A DNA stretch of 64,000 nt from Arachidicoccus terrestris (GTDB lineage Bacteria > Bacteroidota > Bacteroidia > Chitinophagales > Chitinophagaceae), in NCBI RefSeq assembly GCF_020042345.1, contig NZ_CP083387.1, forward strand, positions 3,348,001 through 3,412,000, in the 5' to 3' direction. Numbering within the stretch: position 1 is the stretch's first letter; every line of letters starts with the position of its first letter. A model generated the notes under the pieces. It saw only the letters and a list, made by a program, of their open reading frames with translations, did not search any database and was not told the origin of the DNA. The position numbers and the translations under genes were made by a program. Of the stretch, positions 17,973-27,145 are shown piece after piece.

Positions 17973-18232
17973 CACCATGGAACCATCTATTGCAGGCTGT
18001 AAGATGGTCCTATTGCAAGGTAGAAGTGTCCTGATTGCGGCTTAATTGAGTGCTTATGAGGAGTTCTATACAGATTAAGCTGCCGTTTTCTGATTGCCGG
18101 CTTTTGATTTAACCTAATCTTTTCACCTTTCTACCGAAAGGCTCTTGTTTTAGCCAGGTGTCCCAGACCTTTGCTTAAACCCAGGCTTTCTGCCTGAGTC
18201 GAAATTTATTTAAAATATACCCCAAAAGTCTT

Positions 18233-21040
18233 ATGCGTTTCACAGTCGTCGTTAGCATCCTGATGGTTTCCCTTATTCTGAGTCGGGCTCAGGCACAGAC
18301 CCAGAATAGGGATGGGAAAATATCGGGCCAGATCGTAGATACGATCTCTAATAATGTCAGCAGAGCTACAATATCCTTGTTAAAGGCTGCTGATACCGCT
18401 AATGTTAAAAGAACTCTCTCAGATAGTACCGGGCACTTTAGTTTTTCAGACCTGGAGCTGACAACTTATATTATGCGCATATCCTTCCAGGGCTACGATG
18501 TCGCAGACCGTTATGTATCCATTTCTAAAGAAGAGCCGGCATTAAATGTTGGAGAAATCACATTGAAGCAGACGCTGAACGAATTAGGGACGGTCATCGT
18601 GACGGCTATTGTGCCGGTGACCTTCAAAGGAGATACTACTGAATTCAATGCGGATGCATTTGGTACCAAGCCCAATGCAACGGTTGAAGACCTGATTAAA
18701 AAGCTACCGGGTATGGAAGTAGGGAAGGACGGCACAATCCAGAGTCAAGGGGAATCTGTTCCAAGAGTATTTGTGGACGGTAAACGTTTTTTCGGAGATG
18801 ACCCGAAAGTGGCCACACAGAATCTGCCTCGTGAGGTCGTAGATAAGATCCAGGTATTTGACGGCAAAAGTGATCAGGCAGAATTTACCGGCTTTGATGA
18901 TGGCAATACGATTAAAACGATCAATATTGTGACAAAAAAGGACAAACGCCACGGTATGTTTGGCAAGTCCTCTGCGGCGATCGGTAATGATGACCCTGAA
19001 TTCAAAAACGGGCTTTATAATTTTAACGGTCGCTTCTTCAAAATGGATGGCGATAAACGACTTGGCGCGATTGTGAACTTCAACAATGTGAATGCGCAGA
19101 CATTTGGTGGTGGCGGCGGTAGTGACGACAATAACGGGCTGAATAAGACTTTTTCTGCCGGTATACGTTACGGTGATCAAATATCTAAGAAGACAGAATT
19201 CTCCGGCAGCTATAATTATACCGACAGGCATTCTGTCAGAGACAGTAAATCTTTCCGGCAAGATCTGTTCACAGATACTTCTCAGTTGACTAGTCAAAAC
19301 AGTTATGGTATTAGTGATAATCAGGGCCACCGGATGAATCTGAACTTCGAGACAAAATTTGATTCCAGCAATGAACTCAGAATCCGGCCAAATATAAGCT
19401 ACAACAAAAGCTCAGGCAGCAGCTCATCTTCAAGTGAGATTTCCCGGCTGATTGACGGAGATACTTCCAGGCTCAGTCGTACTAATTCAAATAATACGAC
19501 GGGGTCAAACAGTTATAATGCCGCCTTGGGAACAACTTACCGGCATGCTTTCAAAAAGAAAGGGCGGTCCGTTTCACTGGACCTGCAGCTTTCTGCCGGA
19601 AGGAACGAAAACGAGGGCACTAATTTCTCAGATATATATAATTTCGAAACGGCCAAAGATAGTCTGACCAATCAGACCTATTCTTCCATTAATGAAAACA
19701 AATCTATCAGCACGACTTTGTCCTATACCGAACCTATTGCCCCGCATCAGTTACTGGAACTGGAACTTAACAATTCCTACCGGAAAACGAACTCGGACCG
19801 TAAAACCTATAATTACGACAGCATCACCGGCGGTTATACGGATGCCAATGAATTTCTCACCAATCTCTACGAAAATACCTATCAGTCTACCCGGGCGACG
19901 TTAGGTTATATGTATAGTGATGAGTTATTGCATATCAGTGCAGGGACCGGGGTGCAGTTCGGTCGCCTCAACAGTGACAATCTTTCCAAAGATATTCATC
20001 TGAGCCAGGATTATGTCAATCTCTATCCAACCGCCTCTATGTCCTATAAGTTTTCAAAAACCAGGCGTTTACGGTTTAATTATCGTGGGCGTACCAATCA
20101 ACCCGACGTTAATCAACTACAGCCTGTAGTCGACAACTCCAATCCGCTACATATAACAACAGGTAACCCTAATCTGGACCAGGAATTCAAACATAGCTTC
20201 CTGTTGCGCTACAATAATTTTGACAGAGAGAGTAATAAGTCTTTCGATGCCATGATCAGCGCAGATATTACACAACATATGATTTCGAATGCAAAATTCA
20301 GGCTACCCAATGGCGGAGATTCTACGATACCCGTTAATTTGAACGGTTTCTATAATATCAGCGGTTATTTGAACTGGGGCATTCCTTTGAACCGGCCGAA
20401 GTCCAACCTGAATCTTTCCACCCGCTTTGAGAATCAGCGTTCTGTCAGTCTGATTAATAATGTGCATAGTTTTACCTATAACACTTCCATTAGCCAACGT
20501 ATCGGTTGGTCTACCAATCTGGCAGAACTTTTTGACGTCAATTTTTCCACAAATCCGACCTATAATTTTGCCAGTTATACCGTCAATAAAAATTCAGACG
20601 GTAACTATTATTCCCAGTCACTGTCCTTTGACGGTACCTGGTATTCAAAGTCCGGTTGGGAGATTATGTCAGACTTTGATTACACTTTTTACGCGGGGCT
20701 TCCAAAAGGACAGAATACGGCCATCCCTATCTGGAATGCAGGTATTGCCAAATTGTTCTGGAATCAGGCCGGGGAATTAAAGCTTTCCGTACATGATATC
20801 CTTAACCAGAATAAAGGGATTGATTTTACCAGAACGGACAACGTTATTGGCTGGACCCAGAATAATATTCTCAAACGTTATTTTATGTTGACATTTACCT
20901 ACAATCTGCGCAAATTCGGAGGAAGGAAAATGCGTTTTGGCCCCGATGGTGGCCGGGGGCCAAGAAGGGATTTTGGTGGAGAAAGAGGTGGTTTTGGAGG
21001 TGGCAGAGGTGGCGGTTTCCGCGGTGGCAGAGGCTTTTAA
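18233..21040 (+). CDS. TonB-dependent-receptor-like outer-membrane beta-barrel protein with Gly/Arg-rich tail
   Basis: A 935-residue outer-membrane protein. Residues 1-22 are a signal peptide ending Ala-Gln-Ala. Residues about 27-110 form a carboxypeptidase-regulatory-like (CarbopepD_reg) beta-sandwich, about 115-235 a plug-like domain (Lys-Lys-Leu-Pro-Gly-Met-Glu-Val), and the rest a barrel of the outer membrane beta-barrel (OMP_b-brl_3) kind. It differs from SusC and has no SusD partner. Its last 40 or so residues are almost entirely Gly, Arg and Phe in RGG-like repeats, an odd extension after the barrel. The transported ligand is unknown. A terminator follows. Confidence 0.82.
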   Translation: MRFTVVVSILMVSLILSRAQAQTQNRDGKISGQIVDTISNNVSRATISLLKAADTANVKRTLSDSTGHFSFSDLELTTYIMRISFQGYDVADRYVSISKEEPALNVGEITLKQTLNELGTVIVTAIVPVTFKGDTTEFNADAFGTKPNATVEDLIKKLPGMEVGKDGTIQSQGESVPRVFVDGKRFFGDDPKVATQNLPREVVDKIQVFDGKSDQAEFTGFDDGNTIKTINIVTKKDKRHGMFGKSSAAIGNDDPEFKNGLYNFNGRFFKMDGDKRLGAIVNFNNVNAQTFGGGGGSDDNNGLNKTFSAGIRYGDQISKKTEFSGSYNYTDRHSVRDSKSFRQDLFTDTSQLTSQNSYGISDNQGHRMNLNFETKFDSSNELRIRPNISYNKSSGSSSSSSEISRLIDGDTSRLSRTNSNNTTGSNSYNAALGTTYRHAFKKKGRSVSLDLQLSAGRNENEGTNFSDIYNFETAKDSLTNQTYSSINENKSISTTLSYTEPIAPHQLLELELNNSYRKTNSDRKTYNYDSITGGYTDANEFLTNLYENTYQSTRATLGYMYSDELLHISAGTGVQFGRLNSDNLSKDIHLSQDYVNLYPTASMSYKFSKTRRLRFNYRGRTNQPDVNQLQPVVDNSNPLHITTGNPNLDQEFKHSFLLRYNNFDRESNKSFDAMISADITQHMISNAKFRLPNGGDSTIPVNLNGFYNISGYLNWGIPLNRPKSNLNLSTRFENQRSVSLINNVHSFTYNTSISQRIGWSTNLAELFDVNFSTNPTYNFASYTVNKNSDGNYYSQSLSFDGTWYSKSGWEIMSDFDYTFYAGLPKGQNTAIPIWNAGIAKLFWNQAGELKLSVHDILNQNKGIDFTRTDNVIGWTQNNILKRYFMLTFTYNLRKFGGRKMRFGPDGGRGPRRDFGGERGGFGGGRGGGFRGGRGF

Positions 21041-21093
21041 TCGTCATCCCATGACTTAGGCGTCGTATTGAAAACAGGGAATTTATCAAATAC

Positions 21094-21144
21094 AAATGGG
21101 CCGGCTATGGAGTAATATGACTACATTGGCGGCCCATTTTTTGA
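21094..21144 (+). terminator. Terminator after the barrel protein gene
   Basis: AAATGGGCCG (21094-21103) pairs with CGGCCCATTT (21130-21139) over a 26-base loop, followed by TTTTTTG within the T-run. The loop is long, but the stem is GC-rich and the T-run good. Confidence 0.65.
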
Positions 21145-21267
21145 TTATAAGGCTTTACATTTTTGCATATCACTGCATGGGTATCCGGCAGTCGTGGCAT
21201 ATATATTGTGCCGGTTAGAACGGATATACAGAAAACAACATTCAGACCCAAATAAAAAAACATCATT

Positions 21268-21501
21268 ATGTGGGAAGAGAAAGATAGCAGGTTAGTAAGG
21301 TCGTTCACCTTTGGTGATTTTAGTGAAGCTTTTGCTTTTATGACCAGAGTGGCGCTGATAGCAGAGAAACACAATCACCATCCCAATTGGTCCAACTCGT
21401 GGAATAAAGTAGATATTAGCCTTAGTACACATGACGCCGGTGATATTGTTACTGATAAGGACCGGGAACTGGCAGAGGCGATCAACGGGCTATTGTCCTG
21501 A
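21268..21501 (+). CDS. 4a-hydroxytetrahydrobiopterin dehydratase (pterin-4a-carbinolamine dehydratase)
   Basis: Recycles 4a-hydroxy-tetrahydropterin formed by aromatic amino acid hydroxylases. The 77-residue protein is short but complete for this single-domain family. The signature Glu-Lys-His-Asn-His-His-Pro-Asn-Trp (about residues 31-39), followed by Trp, His and Asp at family spacing, is clear. In Chitinophagaceae it often works with phenylalanine hydroxylase, which is not in this window. It converges with the universal stress gene, 15 bases apart. Confidence 0.9.
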   Translation: MWEEKDSRLVRSFTFGDFSEAFAFMTRVALIAEKHNHHPNWSNSWNKVDISLSTHDAGDIVTDKDRELAEAINGLLS

Positions 21502-21516
21502 TTGGAAAGCTATGGG

Positions 21517-21996
21517 TTATATGTCTGGCCCTTCAAAGGGAATGACCAATACAGGAACTTTAGCGTGCCGGACCAGATATTCTGCTGTACTGCCTAACAG
21601 AAAATGGGCAAGGCCCTTGCGTCCATGGGTGCCAACGACCAGGATGTCAGCGCCCCAGTTCTTCAGTTTTCTCAGGATCTCTTCTCTGGGTAATCCTTCC
21701 GTCAATACCGGATGGATACGGTCCTCCATGGAGCGGGGTACATATTTTTCAATGATTAGCCTGATCGTGCTGTTGGCTTGATCTTCCAGAAATGTACCTG
21801 TCTGGATAGGTTTTACTTCCAGGTCGGAAGGAATGATTTCCTGGCTTCTGTCTATTACAGAAAATAATGCCGCGGGAATCTGCAAAACAGAGGCTAGTTC
21901 AATACCCTTTTTAGCCGCATTTTCTGAGCAGGGACTACCATCCACCGCAATAAGCATCTTGGAGAACACCATCGTTCCGGACATTGAAGTTGACAT
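21517..21996 (-). CDS. Universal stress protein (UspA family)
   Basis: A 159-residue single Usp domain. The start of the fold is Lys-Met-Leu-Ile-Ala-Val-Asp-Gly-Ser-Pro. The ATP-binding type C-terminal motif, Val-Gly-Thr-His-Gly-Arg-Lys-Gly...Gly-Ser-Thr-Ala-Glu (G-2x-G-9x-G-S/T), is intact, so nucleotide binding is likely. The ATG at 21996 is the first; a start at the second or third Met (residues 5 and 9) is equally plausible. It follows the GH5 gene on the same strand after 138 bases and may or may not be in that operon. Confidence 0.88.
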   Translation of the reverse strand: MSTSMSGTMVFSKMLIAVDGSPCSENAAKKGIELASVLQIPAALFSVIDRSQEIIPSDLEVKPIQTGTFLEDQANSTIRLIIEKYVPRSMEDRIHPVLTEGLPREEILRKLKNWGADILVVGTHGRKGLAHFLLGSTAEYLVRHAKVPVLVIPFEGPDI

Positions 21997-22134
21997 ATGC
22001 GTGCAATTTAAGTTGAAAGATATATTCAGGGTGCAAACCCTCTTTTAATCTGTTCTTTAATCCGCTGCTGCTAGCTGCCGCAAATTCTGCTCCAAACTCC
22101 TACGTTAGGTGTTAATAATCGGTGCCGGAGGCGT

Positions 22135-23940
22135 CTATTTTGTTACCGGCCTGAAAATAATGCCTCTAAGCAATAGGCCCCCTTTTTTAAATATAAGCTT
22201 TACCGGTTTCCCAAGGTTACTGCTCTTATTCAACATAATGGTTACCGGCCGGCTAATTGTAAATGTCCCGTTTGCCGGGGCACTTGTATTGAGCAGAAGA
22301 TCTCCTACTGTTTTGTCAGCTTGCATGATCTCAATATTGAGTGAGTCGGTATCTTGCATCTGCTTATCTTTCGCATAATCCAGCTGCAATTGATATTTAC
22401 CGGATCGTTGGATGTCTAATGTGTAGTTTAGCCATTCACCGTCCTGGATAAAACAGACATAAGGTTTACCGGACGCAGAATCGATTCTTATATCGACACC
22501 GTCGTTACGGTATTGTCGTCCCTTATTGCCATCAGTATGAACGCCCGGGGTATACTGATACCGGGCTGTATCTTTGTCCAGATAGGCATAGCCGTTTGCG
22601 CCTAAATCGTAGTCTGCGGCCAAGACATAACACGGATGGCCATTGAGTGTATATTGTTTAAACCGAACGGACGTGGGGTCCTGCACTCTTCTGAATAGTG
22701 CATCAATGACATCTCTATGGATGATATTATTTTGGATACGAATGTTATTAATAAGAGCTTTTAGCAATTTGCTGCCCTTGCCGGCGGGTGGTTGGGGACC
22801 CTTTCCTGCAGCGTAACGGATAAAAGCATCGTAGTTTGGGGGCATTTTGATTTCCAGCGGGTTATTCAACCCCATTTTTTTCCAGGGCCACCAGCTCCAG
22901 CCGATCTGATTATCTTCCATTAACCGAATACATTGCATATACCAGTTATTGGAATTTTCCCCGGATTCTCCCAGCCACACAGGTGCCTGCAACCGGTTTC
23001 TCAGATCCAGGAAGTACCGGATCGCAGTCTTGTCATTGAAGTTACCATATTTATGAAAACTAAGAACTGTATTGTTATCCCATAAGCTGTCAAGGCCGTG
23101 GTAATTATTGGCAAAACCGTTACCCTCAAGTATGATCATGTGACGCTTGTCATACTGGCGGATGCTTTCTGTAATTCTTTTAAGCAAGGCCCAAAGTGGC
23201 TGATTGTGTTGTTCTTTGGTCCCTCTTATATCTGTACTGTCTTCAAAGCCCCAGTTGGTTTCATTAAGCAGATCATAGCCACCTATATAGGGTTGGTCCT
23301 TGTAGCGCTTTGCCAGTTTTTCCCATAGGGCGACAGTTTTCTCCTGGTTGGCTTGGGACTGCCATAGGGAAGGGCGTGCCGGGTCTCTGTCACTGATAGG
23401 CAAATCATTGCCCTGTCCGCCCGGTGCAGCATGCAGGTCTAATATGAGATAGACATGAGCCTGACTGCACCAGGAAAGAAGGGTATCTACTAACCTGAAA
23501 CCTTCCGGCAGCCAGGTATTCTTCCCGGCAAAAGGTTCTTGCTCAATGGGCAATGTAAAAAGATTGTAATGCATGGGCAGCCGAACGGCATTAAATCCCC
23601 AGGCCGCCATTGAATCAATATCTGCCTGTTGGATAAAGTTTTGCCGCCAGTCTTTATAAAATTGTTCTGTGCCTTCTTCTCCTACCATGTCGCGGATTTT
23701 TTCGCGTATCTTAGTCTGTGTTCCTAAAAAACCAACATGAAACATATAGCCTTCCTGCAGCATGTAACCGCCCAATCCTATACTGCGGATAATAAAGCTG
23801 GAATCTTTGCCGTCTGTGATATGGGTGCCGGAAGTTCTGAGAAACTGTGCGTCGGCTCTCTGGTGAACGCCGATAGCGCCTGCAATGAATAAGCCGATGT
23901 TGAGTAGCCATTTAATCCTGAAGAGAGAAGTGTAAGCCAT
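22135..23940 (-). CDS. GH5 family glycoside hydrolase with C-terminal carbohydrate-binding-like module
   Basis: A secreted 601-residue enzyme, last gene of the glycan locus. Residues 1-32 are a signal peptide. The catalytic TIM barrel (about 35-400) shows Ile-Gly-Leu-Gly-Gly-Tyr near 54, Phe-Asn-Ala-Val-Arg-Leu-Pro at 116-122, the acid/base in Leu-Asn226-Glu227-Thr, and the nucleophile Glu325 in Leu-Gly-Glu-Ser-Gly. Residues about 430-601 form a beta-rich module resembling CBM6-type domains (Asp-Gly-Glu-Trp-Leu-Asn-Tyr). The substrate within GH5 is open (exo-beta-1,3-glucanase or beta-1,6-glucanase types fit the neighbours). It starts 49 bases after the GDPD-GH16 gene. Confidence 0.85.
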   Translation of the reverse strand: MAYTSLFRIKWLLNIGLFIAGAIGVHQRADAQFLRTSGTHITDGKDSSFIIRSIGLGGYMLQEGYMFHVGFLGTQTKIREKIRDMVGEEGTEQFYKDWRQNFIQQADIDSMAAWGFNAVRLPMHYNLFTLPIEQEPFAGKNTWLPEGFRLVDTLLSWCSQAHVYLILDLHAAPGGQGNDLPISDRDPARPSLWQSQANQEKTVALWEKLAKRYKDQPYIGGYDLLNETNWGFEDSTDIRGTKEQHNQPLWALLKRITESIRQYDKRHMIILEGNGFANNYHGLDSLWDNNTVLSFHKYGNFNDKTAIRYFLDLRNRLQAPVWLGESGENSNNWYMQCIRLMEDNQIGWSWWPWKKMGLNNPLEIKMPPNYDAFIRYAAGKGPQPPAGKGSKLLKALINNIRIQNNIIHRDVIDALFRRVQDPTSVRFKQYTLNGHPCYVLAADYDLGANGYAYLDKDTARYQYTPGVHTDGNKGRQYRNDGVDIRIDSASGKPYVCFIQDGEWLNYTLDIQRSGKYQLQLDYAKDKQMQDTDSLNIEIMQADKTVGDLLLNTSAPANGTFTISRPVTIMLNKSSNLGKPVKLIFKKGGLLLRGIIFRPVTK

Positions 23941-23989
23941 AGTAGGAGATATTGCTTGAATAAGAAAATAAGATAGATTGGTAACGACT

Positions 23990-25549
23990 TTATTGATAGA
24001 CCCTTACATAATCCACCAGCATCTTGGCAGGGAAGACGTTGTTGTCAATGCCTCGTTTACCGCCCCAATCGCCGCCTACGGCGATATTCATGAGCAGGTG
24101 AAAAGGTTGATCATAAGGCCAGCTTTTATAACCAGTATGTTCATTGGCAAAACTAAACTGTTTTTGATCATCCATGTAAAAGGATAGGGAGTCCGGCGAC
24201 CATTCTAATGCATATACATGAAATTGTGTATAAAGTGAATTTGTATAAACTCCCTTGGATTTTTGGGTATGCTTTACGTGATTGTATTTCTCTGTATGTA
24301 CGGTAAAAAATACAGAGTCCGGATTGTAACCGACATTTTCCATGAGATCTATTTCTCCGCTGGATGGCCAGCCTCCATACGTGTTATTATCCGGTAATAA
24401 CCATAGTGCCGGCCAGAGCCCACGGCCAGCCGGTAGCTTAGCGCGCAGTTCAAGACGCCCATATAAAAATCCTTTTTTCTGGACCATGCGGACTGAGCTA
24501 TATCCTTTGGGTTGCTTATCATCCTTTCGGGCAATAATATGTAACAATCCTTTTTCAATGACAACATTGCGGCGGTCTCCGTCTGTATAATTCTCTAATT
24601 CATGATTGCCCCAGCCATGACTGCCGGTATCATAGCGCCAGTAACTGCCATCAGGGGAGCCGGCAACGTTAAATTCATCGTTGAAGACCAGTTTTCTGTT
24701 ACCATAGATTTTCTGATGACGGCGGGCCCTGGCGGCCACAAGCTCCGGTTCATTGGTCGTAATGGCGTCAAAACGGCTGGCCAGTAACCAGTCGATAGTT
24801 GCTGTATCGTTGACGGTCCAGCCATTTAGCAAAATGCCTGTATTCTTTGCTTCCCCGATCCACTCCGGATGCTTTTGAAAGACACTGTAATGGTAATCTG
24901 CACCGTTGATGCCGTCCGCTTTTAGGTCGGTCGGCGATTTCTCTCCATTCAGATATTGCGTCATGGCCTTAGGGTATAGGTGATGGATTTCAAGCAACAC
25001 ATCATAATCAAAACTGATAAAAATGACCTTATCCAAAGCTTTAAATTCTTTCACCATTTGAAGTACTGCACGGGTGGTTTTAATGGCACGGTCTTTACTG
25101 ATCACTGAGGGTTTGATCTCCAGTATCGGGATAGTATGACCGCCGCTTCCGAGTGCTGTCTGCAGGTAACTCCGGAGTGTGGGCAAATGTTCTCCGTTTT
25201 TCAGCGGTACACGCATCAGCTGCTGATACGTACTTTTTTCAATCGTATCCCCGGCATACACCGGATCGTGGTTGATAATAAGTGTGTCATCTGAAGTCAT
25301 CTGAACGTCAAACTCAGATCCCATACAACCCAGCTGAATCGCTTTTTTAAGGGATGCTATTGAATTCTGGGGCAAACCGGCGGTTTTCCAGGCGCCTCTA
25401 TGCGCAATGACGTTGCTATAGCCGGCCGTATCACTGACCGCCGGAGACTGCCCCCTTAGCTGCAGCAAGGGAGCGATCTGGAGCGATCCGGCTGCAAACA
25501 ATGCCAGTGCAGCGAACCGGTGCCGGGGTAGGAGGTTCTTTACATTCAT
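23990..25549 (-). CDS. Fusion of glycerophosphodiester phosphodiesterase (GDPD) and GH16 glucanase
   Basis: A 519-residue exported protein with two enzyme domains. Residues 1-35 are a signal sequence. About 45-270 is a GDPD domain with its catalytic set intact: His50-Arg51-Gly, Glu79-x-Asp81, His94-Asp-Pro, and Glu144 in Leu-Glu-Ile-Lys. About 285-519 is a GH16 jelly-roll (laminarinase type) with the Glu-Ile-Asp-Leu-Met-Glu active site near residues 396-401 and the Trp-Pro-Ala-Leu-Trp-Leu-Leu segment. Both halves look active. GH16 would cut beta-1,3-glucan; GDPD would hydrolyse a glycerophosphodiester. The combination suggests a glucan carrying phosphoglycerol groups, which is inference. Its gene sits between GH30 and GH5 genes with gaps of about 45 bases. 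Confidence 0.88.
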   Translation of the reverse strand: MNVKNLLPRHRFAALALFAAGSLQIAPLLQLRGQSPAVSDTAGYSNVIAHRGAWKTAGLPQNSIASLKKAIQLGCMGSEFDVQMTSDDTLIINHDPVYAGDTIEKSTYQQLMRVPLKNGEHLPTLRSYLQTALGSGGHTIPILEIKPSVISKDRAIKTTRAVLQMVKEFKALDKVIFISFDYDVLLEIHHLYPKAMTQYLNGEKSPTDLKADGINGADYHYSVFQKHPEWIGEAKNTGILLNGWTVNDTATIDWLLASRFDAITTNEPELVAARARRHQKIYGNRKLVFNDEFNVAGSPDGSYWRYDTGSHGWGNHELENYTDGDRRNVVIEKGLLHIIARKDDKQPKGYSSVRMVQKKGFLYGRLELRAKLPAGRGLWPALWLLPDNNTYGGWPSSGEIDLMENVGYNPDSVFFTVHTEKYNHVKHTQKSKGVYTNSLYTQFHVYALEWSPDSLSFYMDDQKQFSFANEHTGYKSWPYDQPFHLLMNIAVGGDWGGKRGIDNNVFPAKMLVDYVRVYQ

Positions 25550-25594
25550 TTTTTATCTCTTTAGTTATCCTCAAATTAATATATCCCTACTCAA

Positions 25595-27043
25595 TTACCA
25601 AACGTAGGTGGCTGCCGCACCCGCACTGAGAATAACGGGGGCGATTTTATTTTTGTATTTCAGGCAAAAACGGCGATCGTGGTCCGTGGTATTAATAGCT
25701 ATACATACCTTCCTGCCCCCGGGCGTCAGAAAAGCAACGTTCGGTACGCCGGCGATCTTGCCGGAGCTGATTCTGACTGAACCGGCAGGTACAAACCTGG
25801 AAGCATGGGCAATAATATAATAGGAGGGATTTCTGCTGATGACTTTGCCATCAATGGTAAGCGCCCCCAGACATGTGGTACAGCCACCGGGTGTATGCGG
25901 GGCCAGATTTGGATCTGCGGCCAGGTTCCATTCCAGTACATTGCGGCTCCAGTTCCTGGTCGCGCCTACGATCAGATTACTGATATGCCAGCTGAGATCG
26001 CCACCAAAAGACCCGGTAGAGGGTGTATATTGTTCTGTAAAATATAGATTTTTATCTGGGTACCGATCATGTACTTCAGACAGCGCACTGATGTCGCCGT
26101 TATATAAGTGAAAGGCTGCCCCATCCACATAAACAGCGGCGTCCGGGTCACTAAGAATGGTCATTGGATAATCCGGATGATTGGCGTTATGATCATAGAC
26201 CTGTATTTTGGTCGACAGACCTGCGGTTTTGAAGGCTGGTCCAAGGTTGTTTTTGATAAAACCCCGCTGGTCATCGGCAGTCATATACAGGCTGGGATTG
26301 TTATCCGGATTCAGCGGTTCATTTTGTGGTGTAATGGCGTCAATGGTAATACCTTCTTTCTGCATGGCTTGTATGTACCGTACAAAATACTGCGCATAGC
26401 TCTCATAATACTGCGGCAGTAAACTGCCGCCTTTGGAGCTGGCATTGGATTTCATCCAGGATGGGGCGGACCAGGGAGAACCTAGTATCTTAATAGAAGG
26501 ATTGATGCGGAGAATTTCTTTAAGTAACGGAATCAGGTGTATGCTTGCTTTGGCAATGGAAAAATGTTGCAGGTTTTGATCGGTCTGGCCTTCTGGCATG
26601 TCATCGTACGTATAAACACTGTCACTCAGATCGGACGCACCAATGGATACCCGAAGATAGCTAATGCCAATGGCGCTGCCTTTGTGACCAAATAGCTCGC
26701 CGAGTAGCTGCTTTTTGTCCGCGGCAGCCATTTCACTGATTAGTTTGGCACTGCCATCAGTCAGACAGAAACCAAACCCGTCCATCGTTTGATACTGAAT
26801 GGCAGAATCAACGGTAATCTTATCCAGCTGACTATTGTCGGTTGCTTCGAAGGCAACTTTTGGCTGTCTTTCCAGCAACTTTGACCTGTTGGGGGTTGTT
26901 AAATATGGTTGTACCGAGTCCTTAACAATGGGTGATGTTTCAGGCGAGGTCGTTGTTTGGCTATTACTCTTGCCACAGGCTGTCATCAGGCTAAGCACGA
27001 AAAAAGAAGTAGCTGTTGCTCTTAGTATTTTTATTGAGTGCAT
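25595..27043 (-). CDS. GH30 glycoside hydrolase lipoprotein (probable beta-1,6-glucanase)
   Basis: A 482-residue lipoprotein: lipobox Leu-Met-Thr-Ala-Cys23. The GH30 TIM barrel plus beta side domain shows Met-Asp-Gly-Phe-Gly-Phe (about 87-92), the acid/base Asn241-Glu242-Pro243, and the nucleophile Glu337 in Tyr-Phe-Thr-Glu-Gln-Tyr. GH30 members linked to SusC/D loci include the endo-beta-1,6-glucanases of pustulan-type loci, so that activity is favoured over glucosylceramidase. It follows susD after a hairpin, within the same leftward operon. Confidence 0.87.
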   Translation of the reverse strand: MHSIKILRATATSFFVLSLMTACGKSNSQTTTSPETSPIVKDSVQPYLTTPNRSKLLERQPKVAFEATDNSQLDKITVDSAIQYQTMDGFGFCLTDGSAKLISEMAAADKKQLLGELFGHKGSAIGISYLRVSIGASDLSDSVYTYDDMPEGQTDQNLQHFSIAKASIHLIPLLKEILRINPSIKILGSPWSAPSWMKSNASSKGGSLLPQYYESYAQYFVRYIQAMQKEGITIDAITPQNEPLNPDNNPSLYMTADDQRGFIKNNLGPAFKTAGLSTKIQVYDHNANHPDYPMTILSDPDAAVYVDGAAFHLYNGDISALSEVHDRYPDKNLYFTEQYTPSTGSFGGDLSWHISNLIVGATRNWSRNVLEWNLAADPNLAPHTPGGCTTCLGALTIDGKVISRNPSYYIIAHASRFVPAGSVRISSGKIAGVPNVAFLTPGGRKVCIAINTTDHDRRFCLKYKNKIAPVILSAGAAATYVW

Positions 27044-27065
27044 ATGTATCGGTTTTTCATAGAGA

Positions 27066-27108
27066 ACAACCGGCAGGCGTTAGCCTATTAGAATCACCTG
27101 CCGGTTGT
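27066..27108. repeat. Intercistronic stem-loop between susD and the GH30 gene
   Basis: ACAACCGGCAGG (27066-27077) and CCTGCCGGTTGT (27097-27108) form a perfect 12-bp GC-rich stem with a 19-base loop. There is no T-run on either strand. It lies 38 bases after the susD stop and 23 bases before the GH30 ATG. A partial terminator or RNase-blocking element that raises susCD levels over the enzymes is likely. Confidence 0.6.
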
Positions 27109-27145
27109 CATTTGATTATTAAGTATGTAGATCAGGACAAGTACG

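Noticed and set aside
25313-25417. Gln in place of Glu in the GDPD Pro-Glu-Asn-Thr motif (Pro-Gln-Asn-Ser) as a sign of a dead enzyme
   Set aside because: The metal and catalytic residues (His50, Glu79, Asp81, His94, Glu144) are present, and the change appears to be a subtype feature.
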